Source of the DNA: Anniella stebbinsi
Taxonomy: Eukaryota; Chordata; Lepidosauria; Squamata; Anniellidae
DNA length: 64,000 bases
NCBI GenBank assembly: GCA_029215795.1
Contig: JARDYH010000004.1
Coordinates: 201,176,017 to 201,240,016 of the forward strand
Direction of reading: 5' to 3'
Shown: positions 20,080 through 34,180 of the stretch, one piece after another
Layout: every line of letters begins with the position of its first letter
Numbering within the stretch: the stretch's first letter is position 1
Position numbers and translations under genes: made by a program
The notes under the pieces: model-generated
What the model was told of the DNA's origin: nothing
The model's input: the letters and a program-made list of their open reading frames with translations, nothing else
Databases searched by the model: none

Positions 20080-20215
20080 TTTCCCAATCTGGTGCCCTCC
20101 AGATGTTTTGCACTTCAACTCCCATCAGTCCCAGTTAGCATGGCCGATGATCAGCAATGCTGGGACTTGCAGTCCAAAACATACAGAGGGCATCAGGTTG
20201 GGGAAATCCTGTGCC
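20080..20215. repeat. Foldback MITE copy (ACTACAACTCCCATCA family)
   Basis: Ends CCCAATCTGGTGCCCTCCAG and GAGGGCATCAGGTTGGGG are inverted repeats around CTTCAACTCCCATCAG and CTGGGACTTGCAGTCC. It belongs to the same family as 591-700. Confidence 0.65.
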
Positions 20216-20552
20216 AAATCTAATGGCAGCATATTCCATAGATGATCAATTATATATTGTGTGAACAAATACTTGATTTTAATCTGTCCTCAATCCAGTG
20301 CTTGAATTATGGAAGAAAACATGTGTGTATGTGTGTGTGTAGATTCACATAATTAAATTCACAAGCTCTATTACCAAACTCCTCCCAATTGTAACCATAT
20401 CATAGTTCCCACAGGCTTCTAAGCAAAGTAGCTAAGGAAGCTGACACAAAGGGTAAGAGAGGTAAGCATCCTCGAGCCCTCCTGTAATTTGAGAATTGCT
20501 TGAATTTCCTGCCTGTTTCATATTCAAGAATTATGAAACATATCCCTCTATC

Positions 20553-20779
20553 CAGTGGAGTCTGGTAGCTTTGATGTCAGGGGTGGGGGAGAGGGCTGTG
20601 ATTCCATTCTAATCAGAACCAGCTAGAACTCTAAAGGAGCTATTCAAGGTGCTGAAACATAGCCCCAAAGTAGGTCCAGCAACTTAGATAGCTCCTTTAG
20701 AGTTCTGGCTGGTTCTGATTAAAACCCAGAAAAGAATAACAGCTCCCCCCCCTGAAATCGGAGCTACCAGCCTCCACTG
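20553..20779. mobile_element. hAT foldback MITE, 227 bp
   Basis: Begins CAGTGGAGTCTGGTAGCT and ends with the complement of CAGTGGAGGCTGGTAGCT. Flanked by a perfect 8-bp duplication CCTCTATC (20545-20552 and 20780-20787). The inner arms (AACTCTAAAGGAGCTAT) also pair. No coding capacity. Confidence 0.88.
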
Positions 20780-21164
20780 CCTCTATCCACTCTCTCCATA
20801 CCAAGAATAATTTTATAAATCAAAATACATTTCTCATGGACAGCAGAGGAGGTAAACCTGTGGCAGATGTGAGCTCCCATAATTGGATGCTCTTTCACAC
20901 ATTACAAAATAAAATATATTCTAACATGTTAAAAACTAAGTATAAGGGGGAATGCTAGGCCAGAAAACCCGCTGACATCATGTGAGTCCCCACTTTCTGT
21001 TTGAAGTAGCCGAGTTCAGAAATAGATTTACCTCTACTTGAACTGCTTTTGCTTTGCTAGTCTTTTTATTTGATTTGTGATTAAAGTGCAACAATCCTGT
21101 GAGGTAGGTTATTTATTTATGAACCTGCCTGGACCCTAAGATCAGCCATTGTGGCACTGCTTCG

Positions 21165-22047
21165 TAGGAGTGTGCACCAGATCGGGCCCGATCCACGATC
21201 CGGGCTCAATCCGGCGCGTATCGGATAAAATTATCCGATACGATCCCCTGCATCTGGATTGGACGATCCTATCTGATCCGATCCAAAAAGGACCTGATCC
21301 GGATTGGATTGGATCAGAGGATCAGCCCCCCCTCCCTCCCTCACGCTGCTTACTTGCCGGGGCCGTCCACTGCTGTCTGCTGGCACCCGCGGATGGAAGC
21401 GGACAGCTCCGGGAGGTAAGGAGCATGGGGGAGGGGGCTTACCCCACCAGGGCCGTCCGCTTCCATCCACTGGCACCTGCGGGTGCCAGCGGATGGAAGC
21501 GGACGGCCCCGGGAGGTAAGGAGCACCGGGGACGGGGCTTACCTGCCGGGGCGGCCACTTCCCTCTGGTGGCGCCACTGGAGGGAAGCGGCCGTCCCGGC
21601 AGGTAAGCAAGGGGAGGAGGGCCCACTTACTTGCCTGGGACTTCCGATCCCCTCCGCTTCTGGTTGCTACTGTGAAGCAGGCTTCGCGGCCTGCCCCTAG
21701 GTAGCGCGCCGGGGATGGGGCTTACCTGCTGGGGCCCGTCTGCTGCCATCTGCTGCCACCCAGGTAAGAAGCGAGAGGGGGGAGGGACAGGGAGGGGGGA
21801 GTTAGGCCCCCACTCACCCCTGCCACCATTTTTCCCCATAGACTTGCATTGGGGAGGAAGCTTTCTTTCCCCCAATGCAAGTCTATGGGGAAAAATGGCG
21901 GCCAATCCAAAAATCGGACATCTGATTTTTGGATTGGGATCGGGTCCGATCCGATCCAGGGGACCTCCAATTTTGTTCCGATCTGATCTGGAACAAAATT
22001 GGAGGTCCCGATCCGGTCCTGATCCGAGGGGTCCGTGCACACCCCTA
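21165..22047. mobile_element. hAT-type GATCGG-rich element, 883 bp
   Basis: Relative of the element at 5813. Ends are TAGGAGTGTGCAC and (reverse complement) TAGGGGTGTGCAC. The 8-bp flanks CTGCTTCG (21157-21164) and CTGCTTAG (22048-22055) match at seven positions. It has the same GATCC/GATCGG subterminal repeats and a CATAGACTTGCATTGGG inverted pair at about 21838-21886. It lacks the 242-bp satellite but has shorter GC-rich repeats of a CCGTCCGCTTCCATCC type. Confidence 0.85.
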
Positions 22048-23944
22048 CTGCTTAGGTGCCTGTCAGTAAGATTTATTAGGTTGACATGCATGGGAGATAG
22101 GGGCTTGATTATTTACTCAGTGACATTACTGCAGTGAAAGCAAGCAAGGGTAATTTCTAAAGTAAGGAAAGGTTCTACAAACATGTTACTTCCTATTTTA
22201 AAAAACTATTTTTGTGTTCATTTTGTGCCGTTCTTGGAACTCCTCCAGGGACTCCAACCACCTTAATCCAGCCCTGGCTGTACGTATGAGCTAAGCCCCA
22301 GTTATACACTAGGTACAGGGGTGCTCAGGGGGAAGAAGCAGTAGATAGGAGCCAGGGATTTTGCAACAGTGGAGAGTGGAATGAGGAAATCATACTATGA
22401 TCTATAAAGGAATATGAAATCCATACACAGAAGCTGATCAGTATAGACTACACCAGAAAAGGAAGGTTGCATCAGTTAGCACTTCAATGTGTGTATTTTT
22501 AAATAGGTGGGCAGAAGTCCACAGAGAAAACGATTATGACTAAAAAAAGGCAGGATTTCTTACAGGTACAACTGGGAACTATAAACACTTTCATATCACT
22601 ATCTAGGTTGGTTTCCTGGCTAAATCAAGACAAATGTAGAAAATTCTGCTGAATCTGATCATGTATTGTACAGAGGAATCTCCTTTCCTCAGACTCAGCA
22701 ACAAGTTTTATTTGTATAATGTATGGGCCACTATTCAGGCATGGCCAAAAAACCTTTATCAGCTAAAGCAGCTGAATATTCCAGATGCTTGGAACGAAGC
22801 TGCTAATTCACTTCTATTTATGTAGAAAAAAATATGTAGGAGTAAATACCTTATTGAGAGTGCAACAAAGTGAACATATTTTACACACATACACACATTC
22901 ATACTTGCATCAGAGTTTTTTTCTTGGCTGTTACTTAGAAATCAGGTACCAATAAATATCAATAGCAACATAATTAGGATGCTGCTGCATAAACTGTTCC
23001 TGTTAACATAAGAAATCAATCTGCTATGCGTAACATTAATAGATTTACTGTTGTGGAAAAATGGTATGTAATCTGTTCAGACCAGCAACAGAATACAATG
23101 GCTACACAATATGCTGACTCTTCAGAGCCTCGCAGAGCCTGTTCTGTGGCGCTCAGCTGGCTTGTAAAAGACAGTGTGATCCCAAGCAGTCTTGGGTTTA
23201 AAGGGATGAAATGCCCAAGGAAAGCAGGCACTTTTCCAATGTCACCTCTAGCCAAGTGTTTCAGTCTTTTGTATCCACAAAGTGACAGGTAAAAGTGCTG
23301 GAAAACCAGTTTTTAACATGTATGTTATGAGGAAGATAGCAGAACAAATGCTTTGCTGTAACCAGGGTCAGTGTATTCTTCAAAGATTGAACTTCAATGG
23401 TGTCAGATTCATTTTCTTTCCCTGAAAAACTGATCAAACTTATACAAGCTTTAAAAAGTAAAATATGCTAGCAAATTACTTAGCTTATAGGTAGAAGATG
23501 GTGATGGAAAGAATGCCTTTATAATGCAAGGACCCTCAGGGTCAACTCATAATCAAGAATGAGCTCCAACTGTACACAGAACATCATGCTAAACTGCAAG
23601 CAAGCTGCTTCCATGGTTTTACTAGTTTTGCTTCCATTCATCAAAGAACTGTGGCAGTGTCTACTCCAAACCCAGAGCTCTTTGAAGTGTGTAAGAAGAA
23701 AACAGAGTCCATATCTTAACTGAATTCAATGAGATTGCTGTCAGGTAAACAGGCATAGGATTGGTGCTATAATCTAGTGAATGTAGTAGTTATCATCCAC
23801 CACAACCTAACATTTGGTGCCACAAGATCTTGCTAAGGCACACAGTGAAACATCTTTAGGTATGGTGCTGACACCACTCTGTATATGAAGGCGTCTTGCA
23901 CACCTGGGCTGGCATAAGTTGCTCACCCTGTTAAGGCAGGGGTG
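22048..23944. other. Gene-free stretch
   Basis: Ordinary A/T-rich intergenic DNA. No exon with flanking splice sites, no RNA gene and no clear repeat family was recognised. Confidence 0.4.
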
Positions 23945-24075
23945 AGCAACTTGTGGTCCTCCAAATGTTTGGTGTACAACTCCCATGATTCCTCACCATT
24001 GGCTATGTTGGCTAAATAGAGCTGATGGGAGTTGTATGCCAAAACATCTGGAGGGGCACAAATTGCCCATCTTTT
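23945..24075. repeat. hAT-like foldback copy
   Basis: Starts GCAGGGGTGAGCAACTTGTG and has inverted arms GTACAACTCCCATGATTCC and GATGGGAGTTGTATGCC, ending near GCACAAATTGCCCATC. The family is as at 591-700 and 20080. Confidence 0.6.
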
Positions 24076-25670
24076 GAGTTGAGAAAGATCAGATTCACCT
24101 AGCCATTAACTTGGGTGGTGGTGGTGGTGCAGGTCACATATGGTTAGCCCAATGCACAGACAGAACATCAGTATTCTGAAAGCTTAAAATGTTTCTGATT
24201 TTAAAAAAAGGAATCCAGACTCCTGACACAGTGGTGTTTTTCATGTGCCAAAGATGCAATTCTGTGCAAGCACGAGAGTTCTCTTTCAAACACCCCACCC
24301 TGATGACAACTTCTAATTACATATTAAAGAGGCTGCTCCCAAAATCCACACAAGTTTTAGGTTATGTGTGACTCCTGTAGTGTACACAGCTAATTTTCAC
24401 TGGAAGCTGCTCCAACAGCCCAACTGATATCCTTAGATCCCTACCTAAATCTAGGACTTAGAAATGCTTTTTGAACAGGAGCAAATTTGTGGAAAGTGGC
24501 GAAAAAGTTAGGGTAAGAAAAAATATTCTTGAAATTTCAGTACCAAATGTGACAAAATCACCTGCTTGTTATGTTAATCTGTTTAATTATATTCATATGA
24601 ATGTATTTAGTTTTGCAGGAAATGTATATACAGGTAAGAAAGTGTTAAATGTGGGCAGGATGGGGCTTGTGTGTGATTGGCTGTTTTAGTACTACCTGGT
24701 GGGAGGGGGTGGGTGAATGAGTGTTGTCACAGGAAGGTTTATTTTTCTTTTTTGACAGTTAGTTGAAGAGTTAAGAGTTCAGCAGAGCACCAATTAGTTG
24801 GGGAGGATCTAGAGGGGTATGGAGGCAGGCTTAGGCTAAATAACATATTGTAAATAATAACATCTATAAAACTGAAAGAACATCTTGTAAATAAGTTTTA
24901 TGTTACTGAGTTAAATCCATGTGCCTGCTTGGTCCTCATTTACGTTACTTCATACATAAATACTTAATAGTTAGTACCTACTTCCCCAAATTAGAAATAA
25001 CAGTGATAAATTCAACACACTTGGTGTTAACGGTGGCTGGGTAAAAGGTTAGCTAAGTCAGTGGGTACAGCTGATTTGGCAGTGACATCCCACTCAGGCT
25101 TATTATCCTAGGTGTGAAAGGATAATAGGGGACAGCCTAGGTAACAGGAGTGCAGAAGTCACACCATGCTTATGGCATTTTTAAATCATTTATATTGTTT
25201 TGCTGGTTTGATATGACCTTCTCTGACCATTTATAATATTTTCTTAATACCAATGTTACTATGTCCATCTTCAAGTTAATATTTCCCATATGAAGATAAT
25301 ATTTTAGGCACTGAATATTAATAAATCAGTTGATTTGTTTCAATTAAAATCTTGAGTTCTGCGGTCTTTTCCACTGGACGTGCTTAACCCTATAACACAC
25401 TGGGTTGTAAAGCTGCAACTCTGAACTCAGATCAGAACACCAAATTAATAAAGTTGTTTGATATTCTAAATGATAATTTCCTACAAGTAATTTACTTTCC
25501 TGTACTGATTAAAGTCTGCCTAGTGTAGTAACAATGATTTCCAGTTATTTTAGGTTCCATTCAATTCAAAAGAAATTCAGAATATAGCTGTGCTGTTCTA
25601 AATTTCCACGTTGATAAGGGTAACTCATAAAAAATATTAGACAGGGACAATTTGTGTAATGAGAGAATAT
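24076..25670. other. Gene-free stretch downstream of FAM241A
   Basis: No gene recognised. A short (GGT)n tract lies at about 24116-24130. On the minus strand this is beyond the likely end of the FAM241A transcript. Confidence 0.35.
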
Positions 25671-25676
25671 TTTATT
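25671..25676 (-). promoter_or_regulatory. Candidate distal polyadenylation signal for FAM241A
   Basis: TTTATT on the plus strand reads AATAAA on the minus strand, about 3.0 kb downstream of the FAM241A stop. Its position as the end of a long 3' UTR is an inference; nearer AATAAA strings exist, including one overlapping the stop codon. Confidence 0.25.
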
Positions 25677-28600
25677 AGAAATCATAACAATATTCTCAGA
25701 GTACACTTTTATACAACCATTTTAAAGGAAATAATTTGTGTGTTGCAAGCTTTTCAGAGTGAGATTCCAGCAGTCTATTATTAGTCTTGTGTTCCAAAAA
25801 CTCATGTTTGTGACCGCAAAACACTTTCACAGATATGCCTGACTGCATCCACCTGCACCACATCACATGCAGGTTTGAAGGGTGCAAGGATCTTCAGTAC
25901 AAAGGAAGAGTCTACAAATGAAACATAGTTCATGGTCCTTTGGAGCTTGCCCAGTTTCTTGCATACCTGGATATTTCAAACAACTATATATATTTGAAGG
26001 ATTTTTCCCCAGACCCCAATATTATTAATAAGTCATTTAAGAATGAAAACATCCCAAAATGTGGATCAAAACTATTTTAATACTGATTTTAATGGTCCAA
26101 ATGGTAACTGACCTTAAATATCCTCACATAAATATACATAGAGATTTGGGGTAAGGGGTTATTCTCTTCACAATAAACATTTATATAGCAATGTTGCTCC
26201 TTTCCTATATATCTTCCAATCATTTCTACAGTGCTTCCATCAGAGCAGTACTGAACTTTAAATCTATCAATAGCGATACATTTAAAAACAAAACTTGTAA
26301 CACTATTCCTCAGAGATTTCAAAGCATCTGTTTCTGCCAAATCATTCTTCAAATTCTACACTGGGGTTTGAATTCTATGACGATAATACATAGCCATACA
26401 AAATTGACAGAAGAATGCCAACTGTCATCTCAGACTCCAGTTGTGCTGCAACGCTCACACAGAACTCCTGTGTGTATGGATCTTCATTTCAGCAGATGTA
26501 GCTCTCTGCATCCATCTCTTTGTAGGCATAGACTTGCCTTCCTCTCATGAAATGAATGAGAAAGATACTGTAAGCGAACAGCTTTAGATACACACCTGAG
26601 AACAATAGTACCCACCAGAGATACATTTATCTTTGAAACCTTCCATGTCTATCATGCAAACCATTCATCTTCATATTGCAAAATGATTAGATTTGGTGGC
26701 ATCCAATACAATGATGGTATTTTTAGATACTACAAGTTTGCAACAAAAACAAACTAGCAAGATCAAATACTTCCTATTATTATTATTATTATTATTTTAC
26801 ATAAAGCAAATGCACAGGGGAAAAGAAGTTTTGGCTCACTTATTTTAATGTTAGTGGCCTCAACTAATTTAGTTAATAAAATGGAGGTTAGAAATTAACT
26901 CAAAAGTATCAAATAATAATCCTGACCATATAAAAAATATCAACCAAAACCACTTTTAAAAATAGTTTACTTATTACACCCGTGGTGCAGGCAGAAATCA
27001 GTGATGGGATCTATGTTACTATACTGTATGAATCCAATGAAAGCTGTATAAATAATTACATTGGGTAATTATTCCAATGATGACTTTCTGGTTACAGAAG
27101 GGCTTTTGATCCAGTAGAGGCCTTCATTAACAGAAGGGACGGATTTTCCCCAATTCCCCTTTCCCCCTGTAAATCTGGTCCAGAGGTTTAGGGGACCCTC
27201 CAGAACAGCATGGGGTGTGGCATGGTGGGATTCAGGGAGTAAGAGGAATTCGTAATATTTGCCTCTCCCCATTATTTCCGTTAGCTGAGGCATCCAGTTA
27301 ATCAAAGACCCTTCTGTGAATGAAAGGGCTCTTTCCATTTGTGAAAGGGCACTACTGAATTGCACTGAAAGCACATTTCTATAGTCATGAAGGCTGCACT
27401 ACTCTTTTCTTTAGTATTTCCTCAGGCCACTCATTCAAAGAAGTGTTCATTTTGCAAATCAACATAATCAGAATCATAATTCCATATAAATATGATACAC
27501 ACACACACACAGCTTCACCAAAGAACATTCTGCAAGCACTAGAGGAATGTGCTAGATGCTGAATTATAAGTTGCACTACAAGAAGCATGACCTGGGAAAT
27601 GGAACTGTTTTGTACCAGCCAAGAGCTATAGTAACTACATTTCCCATGATCCTTTATGATCTTGGACACTGCAATGAATGCTTGAAGAATAATCTAGGGT
27701 CTAATGAAGACCGGCAGTGAGCCCTTTGGTACATAGTGGCTGTGAGAACATTTTGAGTTACCATAAATCAGATTCAGACTTCAGAGAAATCTGGGCCAAT
27801 TTCAGGATGGGTTCAAGAGTTTAAACCTAGGGAAATTTGTTTTCTGAACCCCCTAAAAGTGAACTTTCACCTCCATCACTAAAAAGAAAACATGGAAGAT
27901 CACAGCTACTTTGTTTTGTGTGGCTTGTCTTGTATCTAGGTCTGTTGTGCTTGTGCATATAAAAAATATCAGAGATAGGATGGGGTAAGTTAGGTAGCCA
28001 TAACAAAAAAAGGAGCAAACTGTCTATTTTGTCTATGGGTGCCATGATACTTCTTTAGCGGTATGAAGAGGGACAAGGAAAACACAATATGAAAGAAGAA
28101 ATGCATAGGTCTTAGCCTCTTATCTACAATGTTCAAAATGATCATTTTTCTTATATGCTTATAAAGCATTAATGATATTAGTCATAAAGAAGCAGTCTTG
28201 CTTAACACGGCTGTTTATGTACATACACAACGCTGAAGAAGTTGTTTGCAAAGAGATTTACAGGATGATATAAAATCATGCAGAATAAAAGCTTATACAA
28301 ATTGGCCTTTTAAAGTTCAGTCCCTAATACAAAAGGTATTACTTGAAAGTAGTCATAGCACAAATAGAAAATCACTGCACCTAATTTTGACGAACTTGTT
28401 TTTATACTTCAAAGAGCTCCATGAACGTGTCCACAGGAACTACATTGATTCAGTAGCCTTTATTAATTCAAAATATTAAGTTCCATTGTCCTTGTGATGT
28501 ATCTAAGTTCCACTTTTACTCATCTATTCATGATGTATTAAAGACTTTTTTTGCTCCATTTAAATTGCAAAGATAATGGCAGTTTGAAAGTGCATAACTT

Positions 28601-28700
28601 TAATGGCCATATAATGTTCAGCATAGCAGCTTATAATGTACTGTTCTTTTGGCTAGGTATGTAAATCCACCAAGATATGACACAATCATTCATCTGTACT
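25677..28700 (-). other. Probable FAM241A 3' UTR / downstream region
   Basis: A non-coding, A/T-rich stretch with notably few recognisable transposons compared with the flanking DNA, apart from an (ATT)n tract at about 26776-26795 and a (CA)n tract at about 27496-27511. Low transposon density is consistent with a long 3' UTR, but no transcript evidence is available. Confidence 0.3.
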
Positions 28701-28952
<252 letters not shown>

Positions 28953-30169
28953 TCAGAAGAGAAAAATAGATTAACAGTTTGGATCAACTAATGCATAATA
29001 TGTCAGTGCTACTACTTAAAAAGCGTATGCAGAAATGGTGGCCTTTTTTTTACCATTTTGAGATGTAAGCTTTTTGCGATTCCTTCTGTCATAACAAACT
29101 AGCAATTATCTTTCATTATTGGCTAAGCACTCACTCAGTTTTGCTATGCACCTTGGAAAACAAAATCAAAGTAATGTGTTACAGTATGTGCATTGTTCAC
29201 AATTTGTAAGGTGTATTAAAAACGTCCTTTTTCCAAATCTGTTTCTATCATTACTTAATCATGCATAAAGTAGCTTGTAATTTATACAGATATATGAGAT
29301 TTAATGAGCAGCTTGACTTTTCTTCAGACCTTTGCTTCTTTCACCTTTTTATTATAACAGACTATGGTCATAACACCATGTTTTCCATGCCTAACTGTGT
29401 GACATAGTCCATGGGCAGGGAGAATGGAGACAAAATCCCCTTTCCTCATTTACTCCTTCATACTACTGAATATAGCTGCAGTGCTGGGTATTTCATTCCT
29501 TTTCATAAACTTTTTTTTTAAAAAAATCTTGCATAAAGCTTCTATGGACAGGCTTTAATGGAGATGGTTAACATAAAGCACCCTTTTACGATGAAGCACA
29601 ACACACATGATTTTGCTAATGCTCCCATTAAAGACAAGCAAAGCTCAGTAAAAAGCTACTCATCAATATTTTAGTCAACAGGTCAATACTGTCAGCAACA
29701 CAAAGCTGGGCTTGTAAATTGTAGTGTCCATCATAAAGCAACATTTCTGAAGAGGAGGGCTGTATCAAGTCTAGATTTATAGTCAAAAACACAATTCCTA
29801 TATTGATGCTTCAATTAGACATTTAATAGTAAGAGTCATTCCATTTGCATTTGTTCTTTTGAGTTGTAAACAGGCCAAACATGAGAACTACATGATTAAG
29901 AGAAAATGTATAATCAGCAATTAACCCTTTAAAATTTCAGTTTACTAGGTTTTGACAATGTATGATAATGTATTGAAAGCTAGCCCAGCACTGGCAGATA
30001 GAGAGCAGTGTTCATACATAATTCTTCCTGAGATATATTTTAATTCAGCCCCTCAACCCATTTGGGTGTCAACAGACACTGCTGCATTGTACATTTCTAA
30101 ATGGGACCTAAACGCTATACAAGCATCCCAGTGATTGGAGATAGCTACGCACAGTGAAGGAAAAACTAT

Positions 30170-30202
<33 letters not shown>
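30170..30202. repeat. (TG)n microsatellite
   Basis: Uninterrupted TG dinucleotide run of about 30 bp within the FAM241A intron. Confidence 0.9.
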
Positions 30203-30209
<7 letters not shown>

Positions 30210-30894
30210 TATAACAAACATAAATACCAAGGTGGGAAAGGGGGAAAAAATCCTCAGCAAAATGAAAAATTTATCCTGAGAGAACAAAGTCCCCTGTACA
30301 GCGTCCCTCCAGCAAGGTGGTCAAAAGAGAACTGGGGAGGCAGTTGGGAACCCGCTGGGATATGTGCACTGGATGGTGAGGGAGTATTCCTGCCAAAATG
30401 TTTTCCTCAGCTATAGAAGTTTCCCGAAGTCAGCTCTGCACAGGTGCAGAGCCCATATGTGTGATGGGCAAAGCCCATGAAGAAGAATCTTCTGTTTCAG
30501 AAAAACCAGCAACTTGTTTTGTGGGTTTTGTGTAGCTCCTTAAAATAGGTTACTAAGAAGGAAAGAAAACAGCTACAAGTGTTCAGACAAAATCTTTTCA
30601 GAGCTCTTTGGACCTGATTATGAGCTTGGTAAAGTTCTCTCTAGACGTCTGTAGTATTAAGAGGAAGACTCAAGCATTCCACTGTCTGCACTCGCATTGT
30701 TGTGATATATGGTTTGAAAAAGTAGCTTCATGCTGACACAACGGCCCCCTTGGGATCTGTTCTATGCAGCACTTTAGCAGCACGGCAGATGTTCAACAAG
30801 CTGGGGACCTTACTTGGCAGACCAGCCAAATCACACACTCTAAAACCATCCTTATTTATCAGTAACAGCCCCTATTTTTCCTGGTACTTCACTA

Positions 30895-31015
30895 TCTATG
30901 TTAGGGTTGGACTCCAACTCCCATCAGCACCAGCTAGCATGGTCAATGGTCAAGACTGATGGGAGTTGGAGTCATCGAAAACCTGGAGAGACACAGGTTC
31001 CTCATCCCTGGGCTA
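30895..31015. repeat. hAT-like foldback copy
   Basis: Arms GTTGGACTCCAACTCCCATC and GATGGGAGTTGGAGTC pair around a short loop; the right end GGTTCCTCATCCCTGGG is a hAT-type terminus (CCCAGGGATGAGGAACC on the other strand). Confidence 0.6.
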
Positions 31016-31237
31016 TGTATTGCATTTTAGGGAAATACTGGGTCACCAGAAGTTGAATCTCTGGATAAGGGGGCAAATGCAACATAACTCTAATGTGGAC
31101 ACATGGACACAACATTTTGATTCATGGTTTGATTTTCCTTCCGTCCCCGCCCACATAACCTGCATATTGTATAGAAAGTGTTGCTGAATGTGTTTGGAGT
31201 CGCAGGTATTCTACAACTAGATCCAGTGTGATTAAAC

Positions 31238-31238
31238 A

Positions 31239-31279
<41 letters not shown>
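31238..31279. repeat. (TA)n microsatellite
   Basis: About 40 bp of pure TA repeat in the FAM241A intron. Confidence 0.9.
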
Positions 31280-31283
<4 letters not shown>

Positions 31284-32227
31284 GTAGTCTGTTATAGACC
31301 TTAGAGGAAAGACAGGACATGAGTGTAATCTATATATTACAAATTGGACTGGCACACGAATTACAGTTCAAATTCTAAACTCTCAGATCACTGTAATTTA
31401 TGATGTTTCTGTAGCATTGCAATATATGTTGTATATGGATAATGGTCTATGGACTTAAATAAAGTTTTAGTAGTAGTATATATTACAAAGTCGGGAGTTA
31501 GCTGGTCATCCCATGTTTTACTGCCTTCCCATTGACCAATTCTCATGAAACACACTTCATTGTAAAGCCCTTGACCCGCAGATTCCATGAGTAACAACAG
31601 TTTTCACTATAATTCAAAGTCAGGAGTTTATTTATGTCCATAAAGCTTTTTTTTTTTAATAATTAGGCTACCTTCTATAAGAATGTACTATAAAGTTTTA
31701 TTGTTAATATGAAAAAAGTCAAGTATAATTATATAAAAGGTGTGTTAATATAAATAAGAATGTATTATTCTAAACATGATATTGTAAAGATTAAGCTTAG
31801 TTAACTTACATTTTGTAATGCAAATATGTGTTAGCTAAAGGTTTTAAAGTTTGTTAAATTTTAAAATGTAATATAACAGGAAGAAATGATTTCTGCGGCT
31901 TTATATTTGTGTGCACATAAAAATGAAACAAGATAGTAAAGCTTGAACAGTCAGGAATGACATTTAACTAGTAGTAAATGGATTCTTTTATTTCTTTTGG
32001 AAGGAAAAACAAGAACAGGCACAGGATTAAGCTGGTAATGCTGACCGGAGATAAGGAATAAATTAACAATCAAAAGCAAAGCAGCCAAAATGCAAAAACA
32101 AAACAAAAAACAAAACTGTTTTCAGCTGTTACAGCAATAAACATTCAAATATGTCAGTCATAGCTTTCCTCCACCCCTGAGTTTCTTCATGAGGTTATGG
32201 CAACTGAGCACTTCAGTGAAGCAAATG

Positions 32228-32546
32228 TAGGCTGACCATATGAAAAGGAGGACAGGGCTCCTGTATCTTTAATAGTTTCATAGAAAAAGGAATTTCAGCA
32301 GGTGTAATTTGTATATATGCAGAACCTGGTGAAATTTCTTCATCATCACAGAGTTAAAGCTGCAGAAGCCCTGCCCTCTTTTGTACATGGTCAAGAGGAC
32401 AGGGCTCCTGCAGCTTTAAGTGTTGTGATGAAGAGGGAATTTTACCAGGTTCTGAATGCATACGAACGACACCTGCTGAAATTCCCTGTCCTTTGCAACT
32501 GTTAAAGATACAGGAGCCCTGTCCTCCTTTTCATATGGTCACCCTA
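32228..32546. mobile_element. hAT foldback MITE (TAGGCTGACC family), copy 2
   Basis: Begins TAGGCTGACCATATG, ends CATATGGTCACCCTA, and is flanked by a perfect 8-bp duplication AGCAAATG (32220-32227 and 32547-32554). Long complementary arms; no coding capacity. Confidence 0.9.
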
Positions 32547-33785
32547 AGCAAATGCCCCAACAAAACTGGTCTCCAGTTCAGCCAAAAGTTTGTGAAACCC
32601 TTTCCTAAACTAAAACCACTTTCCTAAAAGAATTTTATGAAACAAGAGCATGAACCCATATATACTGTATTAACTTACATTAAGTAACTTTAGAGAAAAA
32701 AAGTCACTTGAGATTTGCAGAAGTGCAATATGTTTTAGCACTTATGAGACTAGTGCATTCTGCACTCTGCTGAACAGTCATCCCACATGTATCTGTGCTG
32801 TAGAGCTCAGTATTGACATTTTAGGAATGGCCATGAGCTGGCATAGGACTGTGCTAAATCATACTGCTTCTGTTTAAATAAGAACATTAATCAGGCCATC
32901 TGTTTCCACACAGAATAGCCGTTTTAAACCATGGGGACCCCGAAAGATAACACGTAAGCCACGCCGTGGGCCCTTAACCCAACTGTAGATGGGTGGATAC
33001 CCAGGTGGTTACCCAGCCATCGTTGTTGCGTTTTTCTCCCCACCCACACGCTAAACCACAGTGGTTCACTTCCCAACACTAACCATGGTGGCTTATCATT
33101 ACGTGTGAACAGGCCCGGTTTTCACCATTTTAGAAGGGCAATCCCATGCTGGAGAGGTATGGAAGGAGTAAACATTGAAGTGAATTAGTAACCTCCCTCT
33201 TTCCACAACTAAAATGATGTTAAAAATCACAAAATGATGCAAAGTTTTTGAAGTACGGGAAAGTTTCATTTATTTTGTTTTAAATTTTATTAACTCTAAG
33301 GAGTTGCATAATAAAAATGCAACAATATAAAAATACAAAAGCTATATACATGAAAATGGTTTCCTTTTCTACTTCCCTCATCAGCCAAAATTTGTAATAA
33401 TAAAAAATGCTCAGGTTTTAGAATATTTATTACAAATAATTCATGGCCATTGTTCAGACGTCACAGGGAATAAAGATGCCAAAAATCAAAGGAAGAAAAA
33501 CAACAACAGAAAAGCAAAGCCAGAATAAGGAGAAAGAAAAAACTAGGCAACAGCCTCAGTGTTTTCAGAAAAAGGAAGAGATTCCCTTCAAACAAGTGCT
33601 GTCACAATGGTGGTCGATGAAGATCTGAGGGAATAGGCGAGAACTCGTTAGAGCATGCGTAGTGGAACAGTGGGGGAAGGGTTCCCACCAAAAACTTCCT
33701 CAGTTATAGAAGATTTCCAGAATCAAGGCTCCACGCAGGCACAGAACCTACATGTGTGATACACAGACAACACAAAGAACAAGAT
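32547..33785. other. Gene-free intronic stretch
   Basis: No exon recognised. An AACCATGG / CCATGGTT-rich segment at about 32930-33120, ending GTGTGAACAGGCCC, looks like an old inverted-repeat DNA transposon but boundaries could not be set. Confidence 0.35.
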
Positions 33786-33789
33786 TTCT

Positions 33790-34180
33790 AAAGTTTTAGG
33801 AAAGGGGAGAAAGAACCAAGAAAAGAAGTACAGCTAGGGGAGACATGATAGCACTTTTCAAATACTTGAAAGGTTGCCACACAGAGGAGGGCCAGGATCT
33901 CTTCTCAATCATCCCAGAGTGCAGGATGTGGAATAATGGGCTCAAGTTACAGGAAGCCAGATTCCAGCTGAACATTAGGAAAAACTTCCTGACTGTTAGA
34001 GCAGTAAGACAATGGAACCAATTACCTAGGGAGGTCGTGGGATCTCCCACACTAGAAGCATTCAAGAGGCAGCTGGACAACCGTCTGTCAGGTATGCTTT
34101 AAGGTGGATTCCTGCACTGAGCAGGAGGTTGGACTCGATGGCCTTATAGGCCCCTTCCAATTCTACTATTCTATGATTCT
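33790..34180 (+). mobile_element. CR1 LINE 3' fragment
   Basis: It ends in the diagnostic CR1 3' terminus (ATGGCCTTATAGGCCCC, then TTCTACTATTCTATGATTCT). The 33845-34102 frame encodes the C-terminal end of CR1 ORF2: MIALFKYLKG, IRKNFLTVRAVRQWNQLP and SPTLEAFKRQLD. The rest of ORF2, including the RT, is missing, so it is a 5'-truncated, immobile copy in the FAM241A intron. Confidence 0.85.

Noticed and set aside
30135..30416. ORF with a repeated Cys-Val stretch
   Set aside because: The Cys-Val run is the translation of a (TG)n microsatellite.
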